Numbered from the stretch's first letter, positions 8,718 to 18,200 are shown. The stretch is DNA of 64,000 bases from Emticicia aquatilis (GCF_014644295.1 NZ_BMKK01000014.1:62001-126000), one strand, 5' to 3'. Notes: generated from the sequence alone by a model not told the origin. Translations and numbers: made by a program.

Positions 8718-10097
8718 TTAAACTGTTGTTTTCTTCTTTTCTGGGTACTTCTCAGATGATGATTTCAATACAGATTTTACCTCTGCCATGTTGATAACTG
8801 GTAAGAACTTAGCAAATAAGAAGAAAGCTGTAAAGAAGAAACCGAAAGAGAAAATATAGTCAGAAATATCACCCATACGTGGAGTAAAGTACGTCCAGCT
8901 TGATGGTAAGTAATCACGGTGTAATGAAGTTACGATGATTACAAAACGCTCAAACCACATACCGATATTTACAACAACAGCCATTACGAAAGAAACAAGG
9001 ATGTTTTCACGAATTTTCTTGAACCAGAATAACTGAGGAGAAATTACGTTACAAGTCATCATCGCCCAGTATGACCACCAAAGTGGACCAGTAGCACGGT
9101 TAATGAAAGCATATTGTTCGTATTCAACGCCAGAGTAAGCAGCGATAAAGAACTCAGTGATATAAGCGATACCAACAACAGAACCTGTAAGAGTAATGAT
9201 TTTATTCATCAAAGAGATGTGTTCCATCGTTACGTAATCTTCCATTTTATACACAACTCTTGTCACCAACATCAAGTTTTGAACCATTGCAAAACCAGAG
9301 AAGATAGCACCCGCAACGAAGTATGGAGGGAAGATTGTTGTGTGCCATCCCGGAATTACCGAAGTAGCAAAGTCAAAAGATACGATTGTGTGTACTGAAA
9401 GTACGAGTGGTGTTGACAAACCTGCCAAAATCAAAGAAACGTCTTCGTATCTTGCCCAAGCTCTTGCTCCACCAGTCCAGCCGATAGCTAAAGCACCGTA
9501 AACTTTCTTACGAACACCTGTTGCACGGTCACGGATAGTTGCTAAATCTGGAATTAAACCAATGTACCAGAATAGACATGATACTGAGAAATATGTCGAG
9601 ATAGCAAATACGTCCCAAACCAATGGAGAGTTGAAGTTTACCCACAATGAACCAAAAGTATTTGGTAATGGAAGAGCAAAATATGCTAACCAAGGACGCC
9701 CCATGTGCATTACGATAAATGACGCCGCACAAATAACGGCAAAGATTGTCATCGCTTCAGCAGCACGGTTGATAGATGTTCTCCATTTTTGACGGAATAA
9801 TAACAATACCGCAGAGATAAGTGTACCAGCGTGACCGATACCTACCCACCATACGAAGTTGGTGATATCCCACGCCCAACCTACTGTTTTATTGAGACCC
9901 CAAACACCAAGACCTTCCCACCATGTCCAGAATACCCAAGCAGCACCATAAAGGAGTACTAATACTGAAATTCCGAAAACGATTTTCCACTCTTTGGTTG
10001 GTTTTCCCTCAACCTGCTTACAAATATCTTCAGTTACATCGTGGTAAGACTTACCATTAAGTACTAAAGTTTCTCTTATTGGTGAAACTACGTGCAT
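8718..10097 (-). CDS. actC: Alternative complex III subunit ActC (NrfD/PsrC-like membrane protein)
   Basis: ActC is the main quinol-binding membrane subunit, of the NrfD/PsrC superfamily. The 459-residue product begins with a cytosolic segment (VVSPIRETLVLNGKSYHDVTEDI) that is well conserved in ActC proteins. About ten helices follow, with landmarks such as NFVWWVGIGHAGTLISAVLLL near residues 80-100 and MWFERFVIIVTSLHRDYLPSSW near 384-405. It directly follows the Fe-S subunit gene actB, the usual order, and pairs with ActF as the second NrfD-like protein of the complex. Confidence 0.94.
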   Translation of the reverse strand: MHVVSPIRETLVLNGKSYHDVTEDICKQVEGKPTKEWKIVFGISVLVLLYGAAWVFWTWWEGLGVWGLNKTVGWAWDITNFVWWVGIGHAGTLISAVLLLFRQKWRTSINRAAEAMTIFAVICAASFIVMHMGRPWLAYFALPLPNTFGSLWVNFNSPLVWDVFAISTYFSVSCLFWYIGLIPDLATIRDRATGVRKKVYGALAIGWTGGARAWARYEDVSLILAGLSTPLVLSVHTIVSFDFATSVIPGWHTTIFPPYFVAGAIFSGFAMVQNLMLVTRVVYKMEDYVTMEHISLMNKIITLTGSVVGIAYITEFFIAAYSGVEYEQYAFINRATGPLWWSYWAMMTCNVISPQLFWFKKIRENILVSFVMAVVVNIGMWFERFVIIVTSLHRDYLPSSWTYFTPRMGDISDYIFSFGFFFTAFFLFAKFLPVINMAEVKSVLKSSSEKYPEKKKTTV

Positions 10098-10161
10098 AGT
10101 TTTATTCTTTTGAGATATTTATTTTAATTTTCTTATTTTAACCTTTATCTACCCCTCAATC

Positions 10162-13100
10162 TTACGAGTGGTGTGCTTCTTTTTTCTCAGCATGAGCCGC
10201 TTTTGCAACGCCATCCTTGTTACGGATTTTTGTCAAGTAGCTCATCTGTGGCTGAACGTTGATTTCTTCCAATACGTTGAAAGCACGTCCTTCTTTCTCA
10301 ACCGCTAAAGTTTTTGAGATTTCAGAATTTTCATCAAGCATATCTCCAAATGTAATTGCATTTGTTGGACATGATTGCGAACAAGCTGTTTGGATTTCTC
10401 CATCTATCGGACGACGACGCTCTTTCTTCGCTGTTAATTTACCAGCTTGGATACGTTGAACGCACATCGAACACTTCTCAATTACCCCACGAGAACGAAC
10501 AGTTACGTCTGGATTCAATACCATACGACCTAAGTCGCTATTCATGTGATAATCGAAATTATCGTTTTCGAAGTATTTGAACCAGTTGAAACGACGTACT
10601 TTATATGGACAGTTGTTGGCACAATAACGAGTACCGATACAACGGTTATAAGTCATTTGGTTTAGACCTTCAGAACTGTGAGTAGTAGCCAATACAGGAC
10701 AAACAGTCTCACAAGGAGCATTAGAACAGTGTTGGCACATCATTGGTTGGAATACAACCTCTGGATTTTCAGCAGCAATTTCTAACTCTCTGTACCCACC
10801 GATGATACCTTTTTCTGCTAAAGCCTCATCATGACCCATTTCTGAGCTATAATAACGGTCGATACGAATCCAGTGCATCTCTCTCGCACGTGCAACCTCA
10901 GCTTTACCAACTACAGCCACGTTATTTTCAGCTTGGCAACTTACCAAACATGAACCACAACCTGTACAGCTGTTTAGGTCAATAACCATTCCCCAGCTGT
11001 GGTTTTTCTTTTCGTGACCATTCCAGAGTGTGATTTGATAAGGTGTCTTTTCACCCTCTGAAGTTTCGATTTTTGGTTCGAAACGTCCAGCTTTCACATC
11101 TTTTACGTATTCACCCAAAACTGACTCTTGTACAACAGCCGTACGGCCCATGATTGTATTTTGAGTTTGAGTTTGAGCTAATGTATATCCGTCTTTTGTT
11201 TTTTCGATTTTCGCATCGTTTGCAAAATACTGACCGTTAGTAATCCAAGGGAAAACATTTTCGCCAGTATTACCTGCTTTACCAGCAGCTGTGCGGCCAT
11301 AGCCTAAAGCAACTGAAATCGTTCCGTTTGCTTGGCCTGGTTGAATCAATACTGGAAGCTCGATTGATTTTCCACCAACAGTAACTTTTGCCCAATCACC
11401 TTGAGCGATGCCTAATTCAGTTGCTGTTTTTTGTGAAACTGCAATTGTGTTCTCCCAAGTAACTTTTGAAATTGGGTCTGGCATTTCTTGCAACCAAGGG
11501 TTATTTGCTTGCAAACCTGTACCGATTGCTACTGATTCGAAGATAGATACCTCGATACCTGCACCTTTTACTTTAGCAATTGAAGCAGCGGCTGCATCAA
11601 CATTTCCTGCGAAGCTTGCTCCTGAAGCCGTAGCACCAGCAGCTGGCTCATATACGCCATCGTGCAATGCTTGTACCCAAGATTTTCCACTAAGGATATT
11701 TTTACTCCAGTTTGATTTCAAGTAAGCATGATAATCGCTATTCAAACCAGCCCATGTTAATAAGCTTGATTGTGGTTGACGAGTATCGAAAATCAAAGAG
11801 ATTGTTGGCTGTGTAAGTGAGAAGAAACCTTTTTTAGGTTCTGCATCATTCCAAGACTCTAAATAATGAGGAGCTGGAGCGATATATTTACATTTTGAAG
11901 CTGTTTCGTCGGCACGGTCAGCGAATGAAACCGAAGTTGCCACTTTTGATAATGCTTCACCTAACTCTGCACCTCTCGGGTGGTCATATACTGGGTTAGA
12001 TAAGAAGATTACTGTGCTAACTTGTCCACCTTTCACTTCATTGATGAATGCTGTCATTTCAGCATCATTACCTTGACGATAATTTACTGGTGTACCTAAG
12101 TCGATAGTTGTACCGTAGCTACCCAATAAGCTATTCAAAGCATTAACGATAGTTTGTACAGCAGGGTCATTTGAACCCGAAACAACTAAAGCAGCACCTT
12201 TTGCAGCGATAAGGTCTTTTGCACACTTATCTAAGTTTTGCGTTTCAACCGCTCCACCAGTAGTAGTTTTACCACCTAAAGCTGCTGCTACTTTATTGTA
12301 TAATGCTAAAGCAACTGCACCTTCTTGTGAAGGCTTAATCATTCCTCTATAATCGGCAGATGCACCAGTGATTGTCAAACCAGTTTCGAATTGGTAATGA
12401 CGAGACATTGTGCGTTTGCCATTTTTGCCACTGCTCAATTTACGAGTTGCGGCCCATTGACCAGCAAATGTATTTGGGGCAATCCAAGTTCCTAAGAAAT
12501 CGGCGTTGATACCAACGATTACATTTGCTTTGCTGAAATCATAAGAAGGGATAACTGCTTGGCCAAAAGACTCAGCATTTGCTTGAACAATTGCGTAAGA
12601 TGAGTTTGCATCATACGTAATGTGCTTTGCAGTTGGGTATTTTGCAGCGAAATCTGCGATTACTTTCTTTGTAGTTGGAGAAAGAATTGTGTTTGATACG
12701 ATACGGATATTACCGCCTTTTGCTAAAGCAGCAACGATTTCCTTATCTAATTCTTCCCACTTTATATCAGAAGAGCCTTTTTTCGGTCCTTTCAATTTTT
12801 CGTTATCATACAAGCTCAATACTGAAGCGTGTACTCTTGCATTTACTGCACCTTTTGTAATAGATGAAAGTTTATTACCTTCTATTTTAATCGGACGACC
12901 TTCACGTGTTTTTACTAAGATACTGCAATATTCACCACCTTCTGAGTAAGTCGATGCGTACCAGTTTGGAATACCTGGCTCTACGCTTTCTGGCTTATTC
13001 AAGTAAGGGATTGCCTTACGAACAGGTGCATCGCAAGCAGCCAATGATACTGCTGCTACACTAAAGCCTAACACTTTCAAGAAGTCACGGCGGTGAGTAG

Positions 13101-13215
13101 GCTCGACAGTTTCGATGTCATCTAAATTAAATTCACGATTGGCATTTTTTACAAACCCAATGTCGTTTTTCAACTCCTCAACCCCTTTCCAATACTTTTT
13201 ATTAGTATTCTCCAT
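10162..13215 (-). CDS. actB: Alternative complex III subunit ActB (molybdopterin-like and Fe-S fusion)
   Basis: A 1017-residue periplasm-facing subunit. The N-terminus carries a twin-arginine motif (THRRDFLKVLGFS near residue 41) with a following LAAC, suggesting Tat export and possibly lipidation. Residues of roughly 60-700 resemble a molybdopterin oxidoreductase domain, which in this complex is reported to hold no Mo cofactor. The C-terminal third has four cysteine clusters typical of three 4Fe-4S centres and one 3Fe-4S centre: CTGCGSCLVSC near 750, CQHCSNAPCETVC, CIGTRYCANNCPYK and CSMCVQ...CSQSCPTNA. It forms the electron wire between the quinol site and the heme subunits, and lies directly after actA. 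Confidence 0.95.
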   Translation of the reverse strand: MENTNKKYWKGVEELKNDIGFVKNANREFNLDDIETVEPTHRRDFLKVLGFSVAAVSLAACDAPVRKAIPYLNKPESVEPGIPNWYASTYSEGGEYCSILVKTREGRPIKIEGNKLSSITKGAVNARVHASVLSLYDNEKLKGPKKGSSDIKWEELDKEIVAALAKGGNIRIVSNTILSPTTKKVIADFAAKYPTAKHITYDANSSYAIVQANAESFGQAVIPSYDFSKANVIVGINADFLGTWIAPNTFAGQWAATRKLSSGKNGKRTMSRHYQFETGLTITGASADYRGMIKPSQEGAVALALYNKVAAALGGKTTTGGAVETQNLDKCAKDLIAAKGAALVVSGSNDPAVQTIVNALNSLLGSYGTTIDLGTPVNYRQGNDAEMTAFINEVKGGQVSTVIFLSNPVYDHPRGAELGEALSKVATSVSFADRADETASKCKYIAPAPHYLESWNDAEPKKGFFSLTQPTISLIFDTRQPQSSLLTWAGLNSDYHAYLKSNWSKNILSGKSWVQALHDGVYEPAAGATASGASFAGNVDAAAASIAKVKGAGIEVSIFESVAIGTGLQANNPWLQEMPDPISKVTWENTIAVSQKTATELGIAQGDWAKVTVGGKSIELPVLIQPGQANGTISVALGYGRTAAGKAGNTGENVFPWITNGQYFANDAKIEKTKDGYTLAQTQTQNTIMGRTAVVQESVLGEYVKDVKAGRFEPKIETSEGEKTPYQITLWNGHEKKNHSWGMVIDLNSCTGCGSCLVSCQAENNVAVVGKAEVARAREMHWIRIDRYYSSEMGHDEALAEKGIIGGYRELEIAAENPEVVFQPMMCQHCSNAPCETVCPVLATTHSSEGLNQMTYNRCIGTRYCANNCPYKVRRFNWFKYFENDNFDYHMNSDLGRMVLNPDVTVRSRGVIEKCSMCVQRIQAGKLTAKKERRRPIDGEIQTACSQSCPTNAITFGDMLDENSEISKTLAVEKEGRAFNVLEEINVQPQMSYLTKIRNKDGVAKAAHAEKKEAHHS

Positions 13216-13297
13216 AGTATCCTAATTCCTGATAGGAACTTTTATTTAATGTTATGAACTTTCTTCAGAATAAAAATATAATTGATATTGATTGGTA

Positions 13298-14542
13298 TTA
13301 GTAGTGACATTTAGCACACTCTAAACCACCGTTATCTTGAACCTTCATGGCTCCTTTGCTAACTGCTTTGTGAGCTTCCATTAACTTGGTATAGTAGCCA
13401 TTGTCTTTGCCATTAACTTCTGTCTTACGGTGACAGTCGATACACCAGCCCATTGTAAGTGTAGAGCGTTGTTGAACAACTTCCATCTTCTCAATTTCTC
13501 CGTGACAGTTTTTACACTCTAAACCACCAACGTTTGTGTGTTGTGCGTGGTTGAAATAAGCTAAGTCTGGCAAGTTGTGCACACGTACCCACTCAATTGG
13601 CTTATTAGTTTCGATTGCAGTGTAAATCTTTTGGATTTCTGGTGATTCACGTTTGATAGCATTGTGACAGTTCATACAGATATTGGCAGAAGGAATACCT
13701 GATTGTTTTCCTTTATATACACCCGTGTGACAATATGCACAGTTGATTTTCATTTCACCAGCGTGCAATTTGTGAGAGAAAGCGATTGGTTGTTTTGGAG
13801 CGTATCCTTGGTGAACACCGATTCCGTACATACCATCGAAAGTAGCTTTAGTTGCGAGCAAGATAAATGCCCAAACGATTGCCGAACGAACAGTTTTGTT
13901 AGCTGCAACATTCTTTAATCCTGCTTGGAGTTTCTCTCCGAAAGAAAGAGACGCATCTGCCGAACCTGCATCAGCACCTGACAATTTATTTAATAATTGT
14001 AGGATACCAAGTAATGCTACCAAAACAAGACCCATGATAACTAACAATGCTACTAAGATAACATTGATAAATTTACCACCACCTGTTTCTGCTGGAGCTG
14101 TCGTTGTTGAAGAACCTCCTGTTGGAGCAGCTACTGCTGGAGCACCTGCACTTTTAACATAAGCTAAGATTGCTTTTACTTCTGCATCACCAAATGCACC
14201 AAAAGCGGTCATTTGGGTTTTGTTAAACTTATTGTAAAGTTCGTTAGCGTATTTATCGCCACTGGCAACCACTCCCATTGGATTGTTAATCCACTTCTTA
14301 ATCCAAGCATAGTCTCGACGCTCTTCGATACCCGCCAAACCAGGCCCAACTACAACCTCAGCTGTAGCAGCATGACACTGTGCACAGTTATTCTTAAATA
14401 ACTCTTCTCCCTTTGCTACATCGCCACCACCAGCTGGTGCTGCGGCTGCAGTAGAAGTACTATCTTGTGCTGCTACATAACCAACGGAAATGCTTACAGC
14501 AACAGCAAGAGCTAAAATTGACTTATAAAATTTACGAATCAT
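13298..14542 (-). CDS. actA: Alternative complex III subunit ActA (multiheme cytochrome c)
   Basis: First gene of the respiratory operon. The start at 14542 gives a clean signal peptide (MIRKFYKSILALAVAVSISV); the frame is open 23 codons further upstream, but that extension overlaps the predicted promoter. The 414-residue protein has six CxxCH motifs: one in an N-terminal monoheme cytochrome domain (CAQCH near residue 54), then CAYCH, CMNCH, CKNCH, CIDCH and CAKCH between about 267 and the C-terminus. Two hydrophobic helices near 155-180 and 215-232 separate the two parts. ActA takes electrons from ActB. The monoheme domain fused in front could serve as an internal electron carrier to the oxidase, which is inference. 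Confidence 0.93.
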   Translation of the reverse strand: MIRKFYKSILALAVAVSISVGYVAAQDSTSTAAAAPAGGGDVAKGEELFKNNCAQCHAATAEVVVGPGLAGIEERRDYAWIKKWINNPMGVVASGDKYANELYNKFNKTQMTAFGAFGDAEVKAILAYVKSAGAPAVAAPTGGSSTTTAPAETGGGKFINVILVALLVIMGLVLVALLGILQLLNKLSGADAGSADASLSFGEKLQAGLKNVAANKTVRSAIVWAFILLATKATFDGMYGIGVHQGYAPKQPIAFSHKLHAGEMKINCAYCHTGVYKGKQSGIPSANICMNCHNAIKRESPEIQKIYTAIETNKPIEWVRVHNLPDLAYFNHAQHTNVGGLECKNCHGEIEKMEVVQQRSTLTMGWCIDCHRKTEVNGKDNGYYTKLMEAHKAVSKGAMKVQDNGGLECAKCHY

Positions 14543-14581
14543 ATTTATATATAAATGTAGTATTCCTACTTTTTCAGACTG

Positions 14582-14612
14582 CAAAACTACGCTACTATTG
14601 TTTTCTATCAAA
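14582..14612 (-). promoter_or_regulatory. Bacteroidota-type promoter for the act-cta operon
   Basis: Read on the minus strand there is TTTG (14612-14609), a spacer of exactly 19 bases, and TAGTTTTG (14589-14582), which matches the Bacteroidota -33/-7 consensus. Transcription would start near 14575, giving a leader of about 30 bases before the actA ATG at 14542. Confidence 0.7.
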
Positions 14613-14705
14613 TAGGTTTTGTTATTTTTTTTATAGCTTACAGTAATTTAGAATTATTTTAAATAAACGCATAATAACCTGATAATCAAGTAATTAAAAC
14701 AAAAA

Positions 14706-14746
14706 ACCATTCAATAATCAACATACATAGTTGACTATGGAATGGT
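14706..14746 (-). terminator. Intrinsic terminator reading leftwards
   Basis: On the minus strand ACCATTC (14746-14740) and an inner CATAG/CTATG stem with loop TCAA pair back to GAATGGT (14712-14706), with a 13-base bulge on the distal arm. TTTTTTGTTTT follows directly. It begins 4 bases after the stop of the small minus-strand gene at 14750. Confidence 0.55.
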
Positions 14747-14749
14747 ATT

Positions 14750-14968
14750 TTAGCAAGAATATTTGTTTATGTGGAACGTATAAAGTCTTTGCTGTGTTGG
14801 AAAAAACTTATCGAATACGTATGCCACAAAGGTAAAGTATAAGCCCTTTCTTTGCAAACATAAAGGAATAAACTTCTTTTTTAGCCCTTCTGACAGCGAT
14901 TTTGACCAATTAGCAAAATACGGATTATTTTTTAAAATTATTTCGGTTAGATTGCAACTTGACTCCAT
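14750..14968 (-). CDS. Small hypothetical protein divergent from the alkA-like gene
   Basis: No family recognised. The 72-residue product starting MESSCNLTEIIL from the ATG at 14968 has no signal peptide and no clear motif; it is basic and aromatic-rich towards its C-terminus (LYFTFVAYVFDKFF). The frame is also open to 15022, but that start would overlap the divergent glycosylase gene. In favour of a real gene: an intrinsic terminator in the correct orientation starts 4 bases after the stop. Against it: only 12 bases separate its start from the glycosylase start, so its promoter would have to lie inside that gene. Treat it as a tentative gene. Confidence 0.35.
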   Translation of the reverse strand: MESSCNLTEIILKNNPYFANWSKSLSEGLKKKFIPLCLQRKGLYFTFVAYVFDKFFPTQQRLYTFHINKYSC

Positions 14969-14980
14969 TTTCAACACCAA

Positions 14981-15859
14981 ATGATTGAGCTTTTTACCCC
15001 AAAAGAATTTAATTTTGACCAAATAATAAAGTTTCTTTCTCGTAACGAAAAAGAATGTTTACATACGCTTCGTGGTAGAGAAATATTCAAGGTTATCTCC
15101 AACGAGAATGCTTTGATTCTATTCTCTATTTCCTTCGATTCTTGCTTGCAAATATCAATCCACTCTGAAGATAAAAGTCAGAAAAATGTGGATTTAATAA
15201 AAAATTACGTCAATGATTGGTTCGATTTGGAGGCAAACTTAGACCTCTTCTATAAAACAGTACAAACCGATGAAGTGTTGGCAAATCTCTGTGAAAAGTT
15301 TCATGGGCTTCGTATGATTGGGATGCCCGATTTGTTTGAATCGTTGATTTGGTCAATTATTGGTCAGCAGATTAACCTCAATTTCGCTTATTCGTTGAAA
15401 GAACGCTTGGTGCATAATTTTGGTCAAAAAATTCTCTTTGAGAATGAAAGTTTTTATGCTTTGCCTACTCCCGAAAGACTCGCTAATTTGACTATCGAAG
15501 ATTTTCAACCACTTCAATTTAGTAGAAGCAAAGCTCAATATATATTAAATGTATCACGAGAGTTTGCCGAAGGGAATTTGTCGCAAGAAGCTTTGAGAAA
15601 ATTATCATTCGAAGAAGTGAAAGAAAAATTGGTAAAGATAAAAGGTATTGGTAACTGGACGGCGAATTATTCTATGATGAAAAGTCTAAAAAACTATGAT
15701 GCTTTTCCGGTAGAAGATGTAGGACTGCACAATGCCGTGAAAACACAATATGGTTTAACGGCAAAGCCAACTATTAAAGAATTGAACCAAATGGCCGAAA
15801 AATGGAAAGGTTGGCGAGGGTATGCTACATTCTATTTTTGGCATTCGTTGTTGGGTTGA
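14981..15859 (+). CDS. DNA-3-methyladenine glycosylase II-like protein (AlkA family)
   Basis: A base-excision repair glycosylase that removes alkylated purines. The C-terminal part holds the HhH-GPD fold: the hairpin KIKGIGNWTANYSMM near residues 218-232 and the catalytic aspartate in FPVEDVGLHNAVK near 241-253. The 292-residue length and the N-terminal region fit AlkA. No Ada domain is attached. It may be co-transcribed with the CoA-binding protein gene 47 bases downstream. Confidence 0.88.
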   Translation: MIELFTPKEFNFDQIIKFLSRNEKECLHTLRGREIFKVISNENALILFSISFDSCLQISIHSEDKSQKNVDLIKNYVNDWFDLEANLDLFYKTVQTDEVLANLCEKFHGLRMIGMPDLFESLIWSIIGQQINLNFAYSLKERLVHNFGQKILFENESFYALPTPERLANLTIEDFQPLQFSRSKAQYILNVSREFAEGNLSQEALRKLSFEEVKEKLVKIKGIGNWTANYSMMKSLKNYDAFPVEDVGLHNAVKTQYGLTAKPTIKELNQMAEKWKGWRGYATFYFWHSLLG

Positions 15860-15906
15860 ACTAATTTTCAGAAAATAGGATTTTTAGAGCAGAAACATTC
15901 TGAAAA

Positions 15907-16269
15907 ATGGCAAAGAAAACATTAGTTATAGGAGCATCAACCGACCCAAGTAGATATTCGTATTTAGCAGCCAACCGATTGGTGAGCCACAAACACGAAA
16001 TTGAGCTTTTAGGTGTAAAAGAAGGAGTTGTTGCTGGAAAAGAAATAAATACCGAAAAAGAGAAATTTGAAGATATAGATACGGTTACGCTTTATGTGAA
16101 TCCACAAAGGCAAAGTGAATATTTTGATTATGTGGCCGACCTAAAGCCTCGAAGAGTGATTTTCAATCCCGGTACAGAAAATCCTACATTTGAGGATTTT
16201 CTGACCGAAAAAGGTATCGAACCGATTGAAGCATGTACGCTCGTAATGCTTGCTACGGGGCAATATTAA
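15907..16269 (+). CDS. CoA-binding domain protein (YccU-like)
   Basis: A 120-residue single-domain Rossmann protein of the CoA_binding_2 family. The N-terminal KKTLVIGASTDPSRYSYLA is the typical glycine-rich strand-turn-helix, followed by the family's VTLYVNPQRQ and FNPGTENPTFEDF segments, and the conserved C-terminal EACTLVML. Members bind CoA or nucleotides and their cellular role is poorly known. Its last four bases overlap the convergent gene at 16266. Confidence 0.88.
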   Translation: MAKKTLVIGASTDPSRYSYLAANRLVSHKHEIELLGVKEGVVAGKEINTEKEKFEDIDTVTLYVNPQRQSEYFDYVADLKPRRVIFNPGTENPTFEDFLTEKGIEPIEACTLVMLATGQY

Positions 16270-16928
16270 GGCATATTTGATGTCAAAACTCGATTTTCTG
16301 GTGCCAAGTAAGCTTTAATTGTTTTTGTTTGAACTGGGCTTTCGCAACCATTTTTACTTTTACTAAAAACTTTTAATTCGTAAATACCTGGTCTTCTAAA
16401 ATCAAGCATAATTGACGATTTGTTTGGATAAGAATACATCACGGCATCTTCAAAGTTTTTTGCAGTAACACCCAAATTTCCATGTAAAAGGTCGGTACTG
16501 CCTTGTGAAAGATAAACCGACCAAGTAAATACATCACCATCTGAACTTGGACTTGCTTTAAAAACGTTATCAGATTTTGAATAAACTCTGTCTAATCCTG
16601 CAATGCTAATTTTTGGTTGTTCTTTCACCGCTACATTAAACGTTTGGCTACTAAGGGCATTGTCTTCCGAAATAAAAATGGCTTTGAGCTCGTAACTTCC
16701 ATCTTTGGCAAACTGTACAGTAACTTTATTTTTATTTTCAGATACTTTTTCGGCCCCTTCTGGTAAAACCCAATCTTTAAATTTTATACTCTTATCGGCA
16801 ATTGTGTAGCTGTAGGTTGCTTTTGCCCCTGCACAAACGTCATTATCTCCTTTAATTGAAGGTTTTTCGTTTTGACCAAGAACTGTAAATACTATTAGTT
16901 GAAATAACAAGAATGTGTAGGTTTTCAT
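16266..16928 (-). CDS. Secreted PKD-like domain protein
   Basis: A 220-residue exported protein, starting MKTYTFLLFQLIVFTVLGQ, a clear type I signal peptide with cleavage after residue 19. The frame is open 24 codons further upstream, but the ATG at 16928 places the signal peptide at the N-terminus. The mature part reads as two Ig/PKD-like beta-sandwich repeats (GDNDVCAGAKATYSYTI, then GLDRVYSKSDNVFKASPSSDGDVFTW), of the kind used in Bacteroidota surface proteins. No C-terminal sorting domain is seen. Function unknown. Confidence 0.7.
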   Translation of the reverse strand: MKTYTFLLFQLIVFTVLGQNEKPSIKGDNDVCAGAKATYSYTIADKSIKFKDWVLPEGAEKVSENKNKVTVQFAKDGSYELKAIFISEDNALSSQTFNVAVKEQPKISIAGLDRVYSKSDNVFKASPSSDGDVFTWSVYLSQGSTDLLHGNLGVTAKNFEDAVMYSYPNKSSIMLDFRRPGIYELKVFSKSKNGCESPVQTKTIKAYLAPENRVLTSNMP

Positions 16929-17026
16929 AAGTTGAAAGATTTTTGGATGAATTAATTGTGTTTTTTTCATTAAAACTATCACTAAAACATTAAAAATCAA
17001 ATTATTATGAAAAAACTTCTCTTTAA

Positions 17027-17695
17027 CTAATTAGCCATTCGTCCTTCAAAACCCATGAAGATGAGTTTTTCGTAAGCATCCCATACATTTTCTGGAATTT
17101 CCATCGCTGCCAAGAATCCTTTTTCTGGATAAATTTTTAGGCGTTGTAAATCGCCCGTCATGTTACTGATTACCCGTTCTTTACTAATATTGTTTTCGAT
17201 ACATCGAGCAATGTACTGGGCATAAGAATCGGGTTTGGCAGTTGAAATGAATTTAAACTCCGAAAATTGAACCAAAGCCGTTGCATAGGTTCGACGCACC
17301 ATATAAGGCTTCTGAACCAAAATAAAGTTCTGAAAATCGAAGCCTTTTTCTTTCAAAACCTTTCTCGTACACGAAAAATTCTCGCCTGTGTTTGTGGCTT
17401 CGTTGTCGAGTATAATGACGTCGGCAGGTACACCCGCTTTTACGGCAATATCAAAAAAAGCATCTGCTTCTGATTTTGGAGTTTGGTTTCGGAGTTCTCC
17501 GACGGGCCGAACCACTCCACCCGAAAATATAATGTAATTAGCCCAGCCTTCTTTATATAATTCTACTGCATAGTCAGCTACACTGGGGTCATGGCTACCC
17601 AAAACAAAAATGGCATCGGCTTTTTGTAAGGGTTGTTTCAAGAAATGATAATCGTAGAGAAGCTCTGCGTAATAGTCAACAAGGTTTTCGTCCAT
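17027..17695 (-). CDS. YdcF-like protein (DUF218)
   Basis: A 222-residue soluble protein of the YdcF/DUF218 family. Near residues 28-40 it has DAIFVLGSHDPSV, then YIIFSGGVVRPV near 62-73, KSEADAFFDIAVKAGVP near 80-96, and NTGENFSCTRKVLKEKG near 109-125, all landmarks of the family's nucleotide-binding-like fold. Members are proposed to bind S-adenosylmethionine or act on cell envelope precursors; substrate unknown here. The start at 17695 (MDENLVDYYAELL) is preferred over the open extension to 17731. It is transcribed divergently from the YtxH-like gene. Confidence 0.82.
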   Translation of the reverse strand: MDENLVDYYAELLYDYHFLKQPLQKADAIFVLGSHDPSVADYAVELYKEGWANYIIFSGGVVRPVGELRNQTPKSEADAFFDIAVKAGVPADVIILDNEATNTGENFSCTRKVLKEKGFDFQNFILVQKPYMVRRTYATALVQFSEFKFISTAKPDSYAQYIARCIENNISKERVISNMTGDLQRLKIYPEKGFLAAMEIPENVWDAYEKLIFMGFEGRMAN

Positions 17696-17815
17696 TTGCG
17701 TATAAAATTTACCAATCGGCAAAATTATCAATTATTAGTCAATAAAGTTTGATACTTTCGGGCATGAATTTCGTCAGAGATTCAGCATTAAACACATAAA
17801 ACAACATTTACTAAA

Positions 17816-18121
17816 ATGGTCAACGCAAAACATTTAGCAACATTCGTACTCGGAGCAGCGGCGGGCGTAGCACTTAATAAATATTTACAAACCGAAGAAG
17901 GAGAAAAAGCTTTAGCAGATTTAAAAATCAAAGCTGGGCAGTTTAAAGATGAAGCCGAACAAGCCATTGATAAAGCTCCAGAATATTTTGAAAAACTAAA
18001 AACCGAAGCTACAACTGCCTTGAAAGACAGTTTCCCAGATGCAGAAGCATTTTTGCAGGAATTATTCGGAAAAGCAAAGGTGGCAACCGAAACACCAGCT
18101 ACCGAAGAGCCAAAAGTATAA
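17816..18121 (+). CDS. YtxH-like small membrane-associated protein
   Basis: A 101-residue protein with a Gly/Ala-rich N-terminal helix (LATFVLGAAAGVALNKYL) followed by a charged amphipathic helical region rich in Lys, Glu and Ala, as in YtxH/apolipoprotein-like stress proteins. Members are often general stress proteins of unknown mechanism. The last codons are followed within 10 bases by an intrinsic terminator. Confidence 0.7.
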   Translation: MVNAKHLATFVLGAAAGVALNKYLQTEEGEKALADLKIKAGQFKDEAEQAIDKAPEYFEKLKTEATTALKDSFPDAEAFLQELFGKAKVATETPATEEPKV

Positions 18122-18127
18122 ATTTGT

Positions 18128-18155
18128 AGGGCGAAGTTCTGACTTCGCCCTTTTT
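18128..18155 (+). terminator. Intrinsic terminator after the YtxH-like gene
   Basis: AGGGCGAAGT, loop TCTG, ACTTCGCCCT, then TTTT. A second perfect hairpin, GACAGATT/AATCTGTC with a 3-base loop, lies at 18182-18200 just before the convergent gene's stop. Confidence 0.85.
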
Positions 18156-18200
18156 ATTTCTACGTATTCTACGCAGACAATGACAGATTACAAATCTGTC

